The position numbers were made by a program, and so were the translations under genes. 64,000 nucleotides of DNA from Trichinella spiralis (lineage: Eukaryota; Nematoda; Enoplea; Trichinellida; Trichinellidae): positions 10,128,312-10,192,311 of the forward strand of contig CM012953.1 of NCBI GenBank assembly GCA_000181795.3, read 5' to 3'. A model generated the notes under the pieces. The model was not told the origin of the DNA and ran no database searches. It saw nothing but the letters and a program-made list of their open reading frames with translations. Shown here one piece after another: positions 38,813 to 51,810 of this stretch. The stretch's first letter is position 1. Each line of letters starts with the position of its first letter.

Positions 38813-41800
38813 ATGAGCGAACAATCGTCGTCAGATCCACCACGAGGTCGACACAGCGATTATTTTTTGGAGACATTTCCTGCAGCCGAAAATTTTCTGG
38901 TGAGATATGATAACAATATGTTGGTCGATCGGGATTCCTTTGACATCGGTAATGTAATCGAGGTAAAAAACACAAATATACGACTGCTTGCCGGTTCGCC
39001 TAACAGTGTTAGACTAACTTGCGTAGTTTCGGCTTTGATGTGTTTCGATCGGTTGGCATGGCGGTTGCTCATACGGGCATTGTTTTTTTAAGCATTTTTT
39101 GTTATGGAATTGGAGTTTTAAAGCAATTTATTGTTTTTTTTATTGAATACTGAGAGTTTGATCTAACTCTTAATTGGACCTTTCGTTTATTGGTGAATTA
39201 ATTAATTAATTTGTTTTAGATGAATCCAAAAAAATTTGTAGAACGTCTGACAAAAATTAGAGACAATAAAAGGGACGTTTTGAATGCCATAGAAAAGTTA
39301 AAAGGGAAACTTGGAATGGTATGGATTTCATTGATGTTCGTTCAATCTGACATTTCTTTACGTGTGACTGAATTTCAGATTGATAAAGACAAGTTGCAGA
39401 AGTTAATCAACCTGTATGATGATTTGGCGAAACAAGAAGAAGAATATCTTTGTATATTCCGACAAGTTTTTGTAAGTTAAAAGACTGCGAAATTATTTTT
39501 AGAAAAAATGGCATATGGGTTCCAGTTGTATTTTCTGTTATTTTTAATGGAAAATGCAAGTACTCATATTTTGGATACCGTTTCAGGGAATGATGGAAAA
39601 TATGAGAAGATGGTGCACATTGTTATCTATTATAAAATTAAAAGCAGAATACTAGAAGGAAAAGAACGAACTTGATAAAAAAATATTTAGATTAAAATTG
39701 TTTGGAAATTAGAGGTTCCTCTTTTATCGTACATAGGTGGGGTGTAATGGTGTATAATACAGTTGAATTGAAGCTGATTTACGGTAGTGAAAGTTCTTAA
39801 ATTTTATTTAAAATATTTCATGCAAAATTGCTTAGCCTAATATTGCTTTTGAAATTTCAAGTAATCACATTGAATTGAAATCAGTTTTTGTTCAAAAACT
39901 TAAGTAGAAAAGGAGAAAATTATTTTTAATTGTTGAACATCGAAAAGTACACGAAACGATGCCATTTAAGAATGAAATGTGCTGATCGGTTTTGTCTCTT
40001 TTATAGCCGAGAAAAATTGGCAGCAGTGACAGTTTGCCTGGGGCAGTGGCGAGTAGCAATGCTAGTCAGTCGCCGGCAAGCCTTTCTCCCGGCCAACAAA
40101 AGGTATTTAAACTTGCTTTTTTCAGGCTACTGTACATTTTAATCTTTTACGTTTATTATCTTCACATACATTTAAATTATTTAGCTTGATGCAAATTATA
40201 TTTTATAATCTGTGTTGTAGAAAGTAGAAAGTAATTATTCTATAAATGATCATTCGACAAATGTTTTGCTTTTGTTCATGCATGATTATGTGAATTTTTT
40301 TCGTCAGGTCATCTTTAGTTTTAATTTGTTCAGTATGCAGTTTATAGAACTTTTTGCTATTGTGGCATGTAATAATTAATATATTTTTAAGAAATGAATT
40401 CCGATATAAGCTTTTTTTAGCTATTCAGTATTGCCAACATAATTTGTGGATATTTTAAGATGCGGTGCTTTGTCACGTTTTATTCAAATTTTGAATTAGA
40501 TAAACAGCTATTTGATAACATTAATAGACAATGATTTGCAACGTTTGTTATACTGGTAGTTTATGACTAGTTAAGTATGTTTTTTTATGTGCTTAACATT
40601 GCATATGCAAAGTGAAATGGGAGAGTAATTTTAACTTTTAGGATGTTGACCGGTTTAAATCATGAAGACCTTTTAAATATTTTCAATTATTATAAATTAT
40701 TAATTATAATAATTTTAAATATTTCAACCTTTTAAATATATTATAATTTGAACAGTGCATTTTATTTATTTTTTGTTTAGTTGTGAAGTACATGCCTGTA
40801 AACTACAGTAGTAGCATTCTTTTTTAGCACGCAGAGGTTCAAGATCCGAAACAATGTAATATTTTGGAAGCCCGCAGTAAAATGCAGAATTTAATGGAAG
40901 AACAGAGACTCGTGAGTGAACAAAATATATAGCCTTCTTGATTTATTTGAAATTTGCCTTCATTTTTTCACAGAATGAAATACTTCACGATTGTTCTAGA
41001 ACTTGCATTGACTGTTCAGTTTTTATTAAGCACATAATTAGGCGTTGAGTGTAATGATCGTTGTTCATGCATTCATTGTTTTGGTGGAAAATTATTTTCT
41101 ATCTTATTTAATTAGAACTGTTTTTATTGCTATTTTTCTTTCATCATTAATATTATATATAATATGTCAGTATTTCTTAAAAAGTAATATTTGTTGTTGT
41201 TGTACAGTTCCAGGGATTCTGCAATAGCATAATGTCTCGCATGGAGCAATTGCAAATGGAATTGAAAGAATTTGAACAGCCGAATGGTATGTAATGTTTT
41301 GGTGACGATGCTGTGGCTAATTTGGCGATTTTCTGGTAGGCTGTTATTTATTGTTGATTTATTTTTAGTTGTGAGTAATGAAAGCTTGGTATCTCATGTA
41401 CAAGCATTGAAACAACTGGAAGAGAAACTAAAGATGGCAAAATTACTGTGCGCGCAAACTGTAGAAGCAGTATGTATTTATAATTTATTATACAAAATGA
41501 ATATGTGTTTCAGTTGTTTATTATTATTATAATATTTTATTTGTTTTAAAGTGTTAACAATATTTTGATGAATATATTTTGCATTTTTTGTTCGCGTCAT
41601 TTATAACAGCGATTGATTGGTATTGTTTCATTGTAATGCTAAATATGCAAGCAACATTTTGCAAATTTTGAGAAAATATTCTAATGAGCAAGTTTTTCGA
41701 ACACTGAAAAGTGCAAACGCTTAGCGGTTTTAATTGAATTTATTTGCAACGTTGTTGAAACACATTGTTGCTATTTGATTTGATCGTTGCATTTTTGAAA

Positions 41801-44800
41801 TGAATACGCTGAATGTTGAAACGTTTCTCTTCGTGTTGTGCTTAGCAAAAGTGCCGTTGCACATCATTTTTGCATTTACAGCAGTTTCACAGTTTTTTGG
41901 AATATCTGTTCTATTTCTGTTCTTTCAGCTTTAATGTCAACTTAATTTTTTATAAGAATAATTACTGCATTAGCTGTTTTGTTCGTTAATTTTTGAAAAT
42001 GATGCTTTGCTAATATCATATCGACGGTTGGGCTGTGCAAATCATATTTTTCCAAGGTCTCTTTTTGGACAGTGATAAAATGGCGTCTGTTGCGCGGAAG
42101 CGGCTGCTTCACGTGTGTTCTGTTGCTTTGCTTTTAGCTTGTTTCCGGTTGCCTGTTGGCTCCAATCAATAATTGATTCAATTTCTTTGCTTTGAATGAA
42201 TATTCTCATGACCGACGCATATTCACTTGATGGTCAGTTGGCGTCGTTTGTCTTCTTCTCATAGTCTGTTGCTATATTGCTTGTCACATCGAGCCATTTG
42301 ACCCTTTTCATTATCATTAACATTTAGACCTTCTGTTCTAGTATTTATCAGTTTATGCTTCTTCTTCTTCATTGTTGCAACGCTATTTATTCATCTTTCT
42401 CGCTCTTGCTCTCTCTCTATTCAGTTTTACTTTTGTTTTGCAGCCGTAGCAGTAGTAGCTGGCAGTCGGCTTTTTCTCTTCTGCTTTGCTGTTGTTTGCT
42501 TGCAGAGTAGTTTCATTTTCACCTCTGCTTTTTTGTTCTCTTCAATTTTTATATGTTAATGAAGAGATATTTTATTTTGCTTCTTTATTATGAATAGTTT
42601 TTATACAGAATTATCCCATTTTTTTTAGTTAAAGCAGAACGACTCTGGCAACGATATCGATACTGAATTGGCAGATTATGCACACAAACTGCGAATTCGT
42701 AAACAACACTTTGATGATTTGTCGTTGCGGTTTGCGGAATTGGAACAATTCACTGACAATGGTGAAATTAGAAGTTGGAATAATTTTATTAAAAAGAGAA
42801 TTATTATTTCAATTTGATTTCTCTAGTTAAAAGCAATGGATCTGAACGATCATCATCATCAACGTGGACTCGACCGCCGTCGAACAACGACAACAAGTAT
42901 ACATATAAATGAATGGTGTTGATGCTTGTTAATTCATTTTGTATATGCATGGTTGCAATTGTAGTGCGATGGAGAAAGCCGTTTCGAACGACACAAGAGG
43001 AGGAGGAGGAGGATTCAAGGATAAAGAGCTGTCGTTGACATTTCCAGATTCTTGGCTGAGGAATTATGATTCGAAAATGAAGTAAAAAAGAGAAAGATTT
43101 TTCTTTTTATAAATTATTCAGATTTAAATGGAAAATTTCAACTTGTCGCTACTGTTGTTCAGATATTCTCAGAAAGATGGTGGACTGGAAGGTGATTCGA
43201 GTCGAATGGACAGTTATACGAAGGCATTCCGCGACTTTGAACGAAAGTACTTGTTGAACGACGACGAAACGGATGCGACGGCATTGAAATTGCACGGTAT
43301 ATAATAATCAAAATTTTTCAATTCAGTGCAAAGTGAAATAGAATTTAATAATTTTGCGGTTATTGTTGTCGATGGTATAATTAATTTTGAATAAGTTCGC
43401 TGTCTTTTTTTTCCAACTTTCAGTGAACGAAGGCGAAAATTCAGCAGGAATTTGTTCGTCGGACGCAGGCGGTGGTGAACAGATAGCGAACAGCAGCAAC
43501 AACTGTCGATCAAGGTATGAAAGAGAGAAAGAGAGAGAGAGATGCTGTGTTTGTTGGGAAGGGGTTTTGAAACGTTGCTTTTCAAATTTGTTCGTTGGTG
43601 ATTTTTTTTTCAGCGAATGCAGAGCAGCAGATGGAGCAGCAGGAGTTGGAGGAGGAGCCGGCGCGTCAGTTGTGACGGCAACTATTGGCGGTAGTGGATT
43701 GTCCGAAAAATCCACCACCGACAATTTGGCGAAGACGATTCGCAGACGAATTGTCGAAAAGCTGCCGTTGTCCGGCTTCAAACAAAGTTCCCAAAGGCAC
43801 AAGGGTCGTATACAGCACTGTAACAGCAGTAGCAGTAGCAGCAATATGCTCATCAACGGCGGCGGTGGCGGCACCAACAACAACAACAACAGTAAACAGT
43901 TGAGGTACGAGATTCCGACGACTAACGACAGCGGCGGTGTGGCCACTGTTAGAGAGGAAAAGCTTGAAAAGTTGAAACATTACATTGATATGATCAAGAA
44001 AATATGCGACGGCATGCTCGAAGATGCGGGCGACGGTTGTTCGCACGTACCGTTGACCAGCGGTCGAGCCGGTCGTTCGGAAGCGACGGGGGCGGAATTG
44101 ATCAGTAAAAATCTGTGCATGGGATGCGCGCAGCAACAACAACAACACCAGTCGTTGTTGTTGGCCGTGTTGAACTGCCAACAGCAGATTCAAATACAAC
44201 AGCAGATGGAATTCACCATGCTGCGCAAGTGGTTCGAAAATAGCAACAGTTTCGGGCGGAATGTGGAAGAGTGCCATGGGCGTCGTTCGTCCAGTGAAGC
44301 GACAGCGACGAGGCAGCGTTTCCATGCAAATGAGCAGCACCAGTTGTCGGACGAACGTCGTCGCTGTTTCACGAGAAAAAATCATCCACAACGATCCAGG
44401 CGTATGTCCGGCAAGGGCGCCGCTGCCGAAAGCACCAATAAGCACGGCAGGCGTGTGCCGAGTCGTCTGCGTCGTCGAATTCCGTGTTCTCTGCGGCAAA
44501 GTCCGGACGATCTCGAATCGTCGGGTTTGTCGGTGACTGCGTCGGGACGGTTGCAGAGCCGGGGCCAGACCCGTCGTGATGTGGTTGTTCACGATCGAGG
44601 CGCCAGTGATGTTTCTTATGCTAATTTGGGTTGTTGTGCCAGTGGTGCTGGTGGTGATGGTGCTGCTGCTGGTGCTATTGGTCAACCGATGACATTTTCG
44701 GAATTCTTATTTAACAACGGTCAGCGCTACTTAAGTGAAGAAGAAGAGTTGATTCCATATGGTGAATATTTGCACCAGAACAACAACAACAGTAACACCA

Positions 44801-46958
44801 ACGCCAAGGAGGAGAAAATGGACGAAAACAAGTAGGAAAGAAAAAATCAGTTGCTTCTTTGAAAGAAGCATTACAATACAATTTAATGCGACAATTAATA
44901 ATAATTTCAAACATAATAGAAGCAGAATAGCCAGCGAAAAGGAAACGAAGACTCCGTTGAAAAAATGTATCCCGGATTTAATTAACGCTGTCATTTCTGA
45001 CGCTGTGCACAACGTGATGCCATTTACGAAGGTGGGAAGCTTTTTTCCTGTGAAAACTTTTCCATTTATAATGATCTGTTTATTTTGTTTTCAAAATTAT
45101 CTAGGAATTCTTCAACGATATGGTGGAAATAATGTTGGTGAGCAGAAGAATGATTTCTTTGTTTTTTTTCAAATTCAAATAATTGATAAAACGAAAGGGA
45201 AGAAGAAATTTGAAAAAAAAAGTAAAAATTCCCATGACGTACAACTTTCGGGTTAAGTGAATGCTTTGCCACAGACTATGCTACGAATAGCTGGGCGAGC
45301 CTTTACTTAACTCGCGAGTTGTCCAATGCATCGTCGTCACTTGGCCAGATTTTCTTTCCTTCGTTTAATTTTTCAATTTCAAAAATCTCAAAATACAAAT
45401 TTAAATTACGATTTTTCCCCTTGAGAAGTTATTGTGCTTTTGTTTTTTTTATAGCATAACCAGCGTTTATTTTCGAGACTGCTCTCTCTTTTGTACCGCA
45501 GCGACGCTTCTTTGGAGGAGACTAAGGTTGGATATTATCATTTGAATTTTTTTGTTCAATACAATAAAGTTAAAAAATTTTGTCAAAGGACACAGATGTA
45601 ACAACAAGAATTGTTGTTTGTTAATTATTGTATTAATATCATTGATGGATTGATCCAAGCAGCGGTCATAGAATCATCAATGCATCAAGCAGGTGCAGCA
45701 TCAATAGAATGAGTGTTTATGCTTTTCTTTTTTTTAGAAATCGAGCAGTAATGTCGAAGAAGGGGTGGGGCGTGAGAAAAAATATGACTTGGATGAAATT
45801 TTCAAATTTGGACGTGATGTGGTCGAGGAAATGTTCGACGAAGCGGTTGAACTGTTTGGAAACGAGAATGGTGGTGTAATTTTTGAAAAGCCGCACGTGG
45901 AAATATTGTTGGCACGAATTAAGCAAAAATTGGAAAATGAATGCGAACCAAATTTGGTGGACAATGGTGTGATTGAACATCTCGAACTTCAGCTGCCGAA
46001 ACTTTATGGGAAAACGTGAGTTTTTCATTTATTTAAATGCAGCAAAAGAAAAGTAAATTTTTTCCCTTCTTTACTGCAGCATTTCTTCTTGTCGGAAAGA
46101 GTTGAGATTCATTGTGCAAACGATTGTCGTTCTTTGGTTGAAAAGACGAAAGCTCGAATTGGACAAGCTGGAACCAAAGGAACAACATTCACCCGATGTT
46201 GTTATGCAAATGACCACGGCTTCTTTTCAACCGTTGTCGATGAGTTGCGGCTGTGAAAATAAGCTGCTTGTTGACGATTATGCCGAAGCGGGCGCAGTTT
46301 TCTTTGAGAGAAAAACCAATGAACAACCACAGTAGAAATTATTAAAATTATCTCAACATTGTCATGTATATTATTATTATTATTATTATATTTGCTATGC
46401 TCATTTAGTGACAAGCCATCGCAGGATGAAGATGCGGAAGTTGCTGGACCGTCTTCAATTTTGGAAGATGTCTTGTATGCAGCTTTTATTTACAATATTC
46501 GCATTTGGTTTTTGATTTATTCAGTGGTTGTTTGTTTGTTTTCAGAGGCGATTGGCAATTAGCCGAAGCTGAGAACGTCGTCACCAACGAGGGTGGTGTT
46601 TCGATGTTTTCCGATTCGCCGGACGAGTTACTTTATGAATTGAACATCCAGAAGCGAGCAGCACCAAGTGACAAGGATGAATCACCAGGCACGGGAAGTT
46701 TTGTCTCGGTGGATTACGTGGCTGTGCATCCCACTCGAGTGCGTTGTACCAACACCGTTACCGTTCAGGTGCCGAACAACGGCCAGCAGGTGGTCACTAC
46801 AGGACCGCGTGCCATGATTATTTATTTATTTATTTTTGTACAGTGTATATTCAATGTAAACTAAGAGGGAATTTTTTTTCCAATTTCAGGCCAAAAGCAG
46901 TGTACGGTTGAACGAGAAAAAGCACGACGATGAGGGGAATATTATCATTCACAAGTGA
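38813..46958 (+). CDS. PCM1: PCM1-like centriolar satellite protein, 21 exons
   Basis: PCM1 scaffolds centriolar satellites and helps bring proteins to the centrosome. Twenty-one exons, with first 38813-38962, largest 43614-44831 and last 46890-46958, close in phase to 1196 residues (human about 2000). Early exons give RLTKIRDNKRDVL followed by LQKLINLYDDLAKQEEEY. This aligns well with the human PCM1 segment RLVQIRDYI...LIDHLKEQEKSY. Several coiled coils follow. The large exon is rich in Gln, Asn and Ser and markedly GC-rich. C-terminal exons carry helical blocks LINAVISDAVHNVMPF, FFNDMVEIMLHNQRLFSRLL and LYGKTISSCRKEL, resembling the conserved PCM1 C-terminal region in order and pattern. The assignment comes from recalled family sequence. 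An acceptor lies 34 bases before the ATG. Intron 7 is over 1.1 kb. Confidence 0.72.
42080..42172 (+). CDS. Short signal-peptide-like ORF inside a PCM1-like intron
   Basis: A 30-codon frame starts AAAATGGCG and ends TAA. It reads MASVARKRLLH then VCSVALLLACFRLPVG: a basic start, a hydrophobic core and small residues, the layout of a secretion signal. No donor site or following exon was identified. It could be a chance frame, an upstream ORF of an alternative transcript, or the start of a nested gene. Low confidence. Confidence 0.15.
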   Translation: MASVARKRLLHVCSVALLLACFRLPVGSNQ

Positions 46959-47481
46959 ACGAAAAACATCACTGAGAAAAGCAGTTTTGCTTATATCTAT
47001 TCAGAATATATATACATAATTTATTTAAATTTAAGTTTATTTTGGGTTATATTTCAATTTTTCTGATTTCGGGTTTAATTGTGGCATTTTGGTGTTTGTT
47101 CAATTCATTCGCAATTTTTTATTTCATCATTAGAGATGACAAAATTTATTGTACCCAAAGCGTATTATTAGCTAGCTAGCTAGCAGCTCGTGTGTTTTTC
47201 TCTGTGTGACGACGTCGTTTTATTCTTAAAAAGTTTTCGTTGAAAATGGAAAATATATTGTTAATTTTCCATAAGAATGTGACGATGGACAACAGAAAAT
47301 GGACACACACCTTCATTCTGTATTGATTATTTTTATTGTGGAAAAAAGGAAAGTATAATAGTGTAATAATATTAATAAAGTAGTTGATGCGTGTTAGTGA
47401 ATTTATTTTTGTAGTAAGTTGAATCAACGATGACAGAAACACCGAACGACGTCATGTGAAGAAAAAAAAATAGTTCAATAA
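46959..47481. other. Convergent intergenic spacer
   Basis: Holds the 3'UTRs of the PCM1-like gene (+) and the otubain gene (-), which converge here. A perfect GCTA repeat lies at about 47170-47183. No gene. Confidence 0.5.
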
Positions 47482-48430
47482 TTAGCAATACAAGATGTCA
47501 TAGTGGCCAGGGCGATACAGAAAGTACATTTCCATCTTGTCATTGTTGTTATCATTGACGCTGTGATGCATTTGATTGTTGCCGATTGCCTGACTTTGAT
47601 CAAGATACTCTATGCGCAATGAAATGTCTGCAACAACAGAATAATAAATAATAAACAGAAAAAAAACTGAAAGTGTGATGAGATTTGAAAGAGGCCACTT
47701 TATTACCTAAAGCATTGACTAATGCCATAATTGAAACGTGTTCGCATTCTCGTCCCATTGGTTCCACTTCACTGCTGCAAAATTCGCGTACAGTACGGCC
47801 GCCTTCGATGAACCCCTCGAACAAAATCACATTTTCAAGCATATAGCCGGCAGTTATTAGTCGCATAAACACCACGGAATAATCAGACATGTACTGATCG
47901 TTGAAACGCGCCAATAATTGTTCTTCGGTCATTCCGTTTTTGATGCAAGTCAACAGATCAGCGAATGTTTCAAAAAATTCAGTAATCGTCAAATTTTGAT
48001 AACCAAGTTTCTCCATACAAGTTTGCCAAGCATCTAGCAAAGCTAGATAATAATCCACATTTTCCTTAAAATACAAAAAAATTTGTTGCATATTTCGTCA
48101 ACTGAGACTGACAATAAAATGTCTTGAAGGAAAAAAAAGCTTCACCCGATTTTGAAGTAACTTTTCGCATAAACTGAACGCCACAGCCCTGTAAAAGCAG
48201 TTTCCATCGCCCCGAACGCGACGCAGAAATGTATACTTATTCTGCAGTTGTACCGCCTTTTCATAAAATCGACTAGCCGTATCTTGACTGTATTCTTTGA
48301 CCAGGCGATCAAGAGATTCTTTGTTGCCAATCAGTGGCTGTGAAGCGGCCACTTCATTTTCAATTTCACGCTGCTGTGCAAGAATCTGATCATCCAAACT
48401 TACGCTGCCCATATCGTCCGATGGTACCAT
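47482..48430 (-). CDS. OTUB1: Otubain (OTU deubiquitinase, OTUB1 family), 3 exons
   Basis: Otubains are cysteine proteases that cleave Lys48-linked ubiquitin chains. OTUB1 also blocks certain E2 enzymes without catalysis. The exons are 48146-48430, 47707-48064 and 47482-47627. All phases match and give 262 residues (human OTUB1 271). The catalytic Asp and Cys lie in RVRGDGNCFYRAVAFSL and the catalytic His in LYRPGHYDILY, at the usual spacing and at the C-terminus. Conserved helical segments between them include LITAGYMLENVILFEGFI and VREFCSSEVEPMGRECEHV, both typical of otubains. The start is ATG 48430, the first ATG after a plausible acceptor (CGAACATAG). The frame is open further upstream, so an N-terminal extension is possible. 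Confidence 0.93.
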
Positions 48431-51197
48431 TCTTTGTCTACTGCTATGTTCGACAAAGCGAAAAGATAATAAAATCAAATTCATCGTTGAAATAACATAA
48501 ACATCAATAAACAAATTTGCAATGATTAAAAAATATGCATTACTAATTATATAGTTAAATAATAATACCTAATTTCCAAAAACATACACGATATATTCAT
48601 TTGCATTATTTACATTTTATCCAACCATTCTTACTGCTGCTCAACAGGCGAACAATAATAACAAATCGTCAAATATTGAAAATTATTATTAAAGTAACTT
48701 TAAATTAATTAACTGTTCTTAAGATCTGCGGAAAGAATTAACGTCCTCTTTCTAAAAGACGAACAAAATTTATAAAAGTCAGAAAACAACTATTCAATTA
48801 TTTTATATCATTTTCCGGATCAATTTACATGAGAATAAAAAATTCATTTTACTTTACATTAAAAATTTAATGCTACTCTTTGGGGATGTTTTGGTGGATT
48901 CAAAAAAGAAAGCATACTCAGCGAAAGAAGCAATCAACATTCATAACGAAATTACTTTCATTCGTAAAAGATCAGAAATTATATATTTAGCCTATAAATA
49001 TTGTTTGGCATGTAGCATTACGATCGCCCTCTGAATTATTTAAACGTTTCGTCTCATTTATCCCTCAGAAATTTAATTTAACTTTCAACTTATGTGCCTG
49101 TCAAATAATTCTACCAATATTTTAATATTAACTGCATTTAAAGTGATAAAATAAACATTTTTCATATACTGTCAAACATTAACACTTGAAAAACTTACTT
49201 ACCAAAACGAATCTTTGAAGATTACCACAACTGTGCTATATCATCAAACTGTAAATTTAGTGTTTTCAGGTATTTAAAGATATTCGCGACAAAGTTGTCC
49301 CACACTGAAATTAGTTTTCGTAAAATTAATATATAAATAAAAATAAAATAGAATTATTTGATTTTTTAAATAAATTTTTAATATTTTTAGTTGATAAATT
49401 TTTATTCATAGAAACTTTAGCAATTTTGTATAAATAAACCCTACCGCTTCTGCGTACATGTTGTTTTGATTGGTAAATTGTGATTGGTTTGGAGTGCCCT
49501 CTAGTGCAATTCTGTTATTCTGCTGCTTAGGGGGAGTGGGAGGAGGGGCTAGTGTTGATTAATCTGCTGCTATAACTGTATCGTTCTGCTGTCTAACGTT
49601 CGCATTAAAGGCAGGCCTGTTGGCGGACGCGTCTTTAAATTTGCAGTATAATATAATATACAAATTTATAATCACAAATAAAATACATGTATTTGCTGTA
49701 ATCCATATTTTCATTAATAAGGATCGCTAGCAAGCATACTTTTCACGTAATCACCGGTTAAATCATGAATGCAGAAAAAAGAGAATACTTTATGCGTAAA
49801 TATGGACCATTAGTAGAGTTTCTGAGTTTTGAAGTGTGTGATTTTATAAACATTTTAATCTAAATTTAAAATTATATTCAATATTTTGTTATGGATTGCC
49901 GTCCAACGTAGAACCAAAGTAAGAAAACAAAAATGCAGTGTCCTCGTGATGTTTGCATTATTTAATTTTGTTATTTTAATCATTATTATTTTATTTTTAT
50001 TATTTTCTTGTATTATTTTAGGATACTGTCGGCAATAACATGAAATATGAGTACGAAATAGCCACATACAATTTAAGAAATGAAAGTAATTTTACAACTA
50101 CACTTCAAATTAAAATTGATCATGCAGAAGCTTTGCTGTGTTGGTTAAATGATTTTAAAAACTTTGAAACTATTATTTAATATAAATTTTCAGTTTCGTT
50201 TACTTTTTTAAAAAATCAAATTGTAAGCATATTGAAAGAGAGACTTTTTCAAACCATAAAAAAACGTCGATTTCCCAAAATTTTTTATTTGTCAACGTTC
50301 GGTGAAAAATAAAGTGCGGAAGAATCCACATTCCGAGGCAGTAAAGAATACTTTTTATAAATCAACAGTGTATTCATGATTAAAGAAAAATAATCGACAT
50401 GTAGCTTACCGAAACAAGTACATTTAAAATGGTAAGCAATTGTGCACTTATCTTATATTTATTTATGCGATAGCATCTACTGCTCTAAGATTCTTTGGGG
50501 AAGACATTGTGAACTTCACACACAACCATCCTTCCTATAAATAACTACCAGAACAACATCTGCAAGTAATGATGTCGTTTACCTTGTTTAATAATAAAGA
50601 ATATTTCAATTACAATACTTTAAATAAGCAATGCTTAAAATTTTTAGTTGTCACAAAATGAGTTTGCAAATGTAACTTACGATGAGATTAAAAAATAATT
50701 AGTATTACGGTAAATGTATTTGTTGGAAATTATTCGGTAGCGAACCTTCTGGCTCTATACCTGACTTTTGGGTACGGTAGCTTATGGTAGTTGACGAGTA
50801 AGTGGCTGAGTTGGCAAGGGGGTGTGTGAGTTGAGGAGTAGTGCCAGCGTGAAAAGTTCTGTTTTTTTGTGCATTTATTGTGTTGTGAGTTATCCTTGCA
50901 CGTTTTACATTTGTTTCTAAGCTTGCACCTACGTTGAATAAAGTGTGTGTTGTTACCGGTTTGTCCCGTTTTATGTCACGTTCAGAAGCGAACGTGAGTC
51001 AGATTGCGGTTATGTGCTGCCAGATGAAAAGTACAGTCTACTAGCTCGTAGTCGAAGACGGTTTTGTCGCAAACTTTATTAATTTATTAAATGTTTCTTA
51101 ATTTTACAGTTTGATTTTATTCTTAATTCTTAATTTAATATGCAAAATAAGTTAAAAGCCTTATCTTTACATTCGATTAAATCAACCTTTGTTTTTG
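48431..51197. other. Intergenic region, partly GC-raised
   Basis: Mostly AT-rich. Around 49440-49640 the composition rises, with a G-rich patch (GGGGGAGTGGGAGGAGGGGC). Around 50745-51050 there is another non-AT-rich block with an AATAAA followed by GT-rich sequence. It resembles the end of an LTR, but no matching ends were found. No gene supported. Confidence 0.35.
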
Positions 51198-51201
51198 ACA
51201 A

Positions 51202-51282
51202 TGTAGGGGGTACGGTTGCGTTTACAATTAAAAGGAAATCAAGATCGAAAGGAAGAAAATAACGTAGGCGTCAATTCAAGAA
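51202..51282 (+). repeat. 5' LTR remnant
   Basis: About 81 bases matching the start of the LTR at 55192, including the shared core CGAAAGGAAGAAAATAACGT. The matching stops abruptly after this. Confidence 0.8.
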
Positions 51283-51463
51283 GGGCGTCGAGACTACCTT
51301 TCTTTGTGGCAAACTGACAACGTGGGCCGAGCGAACTATCCTGCGTGTAACGTTTAAGCTTTTTATCAAAAAGTCAGTCGTTTTATTTAACAGAGCAACG
51401 TTTTATTCAGTTAGGAATAAACTATACAAAATGATGTAGCGGACGCGGACCGAGCTAACAACT

Positions 51464-51810
51464 CTAGTTCTCCAGACAACGAAGCAGAAGAAAGGTGAAG
51501 CTACCGTAAGAAGAATTGGACTTGAAGATCGGAGGTGGAGTACGGTAGTAGGGACGTAGTGTGAGGAGTCGTTGTTGTGCTGTCGAAGAAGCCTGCGGTA
51601 TCATATCGTTGTCGATTCTTGCTCGCGATTGCCAATAAAAAATATACTTACTGCCTGTTGTTTTATTGCTACAATGCCATCAGGAAAGCGTGAAACAGAA
51701 AGAAAGGGAAATCCACCTGTCAATACTGGCCCGTCGCCGAATAGCGACGAACACGCCAATAACACGGTGGAGGAAGTTAACGAGCTTGTTCAAGGGAGCG
51801 ACTCGTTACA
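51464..51810 (+). repeat. Leader/gag-start direct repeat, copy 1
   Basis: Repeated at 53962-54269 with high similarity. It covers non-coding leader and the first codons of the gag-like frame (MPSGKRETERKG). Copy 1 has about 40 extra leader bases. Confidence 0.85.

Noticed and set aside
43323-44685. Long antisense frames over the large PCM1-like exon
   Set aside because: Low-complexity Leu/Thr-rich mirror images of Gln/Asn/Ser codons. No motifs.
47170-47183. Perfect GCTA tandem repeat downstream of the PCM1-like gene
   Set aside because: Too short to be more than a simple repeat.
49490-49510. Sequence close to a CTCF core site (reverse strand GCACTAGAGGGCA)
   Set aside because: One mismatch from a degenerate 13-base consensus. 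By my rough count about two such matches are expected by chance in 64 kb on both strands.
50745-51050. GT-rich block with AATAAA resembling the end of another LTR
   Set aside because: No matching terminal bases, no target duplication and no similarity to the two LTRs found nearby.
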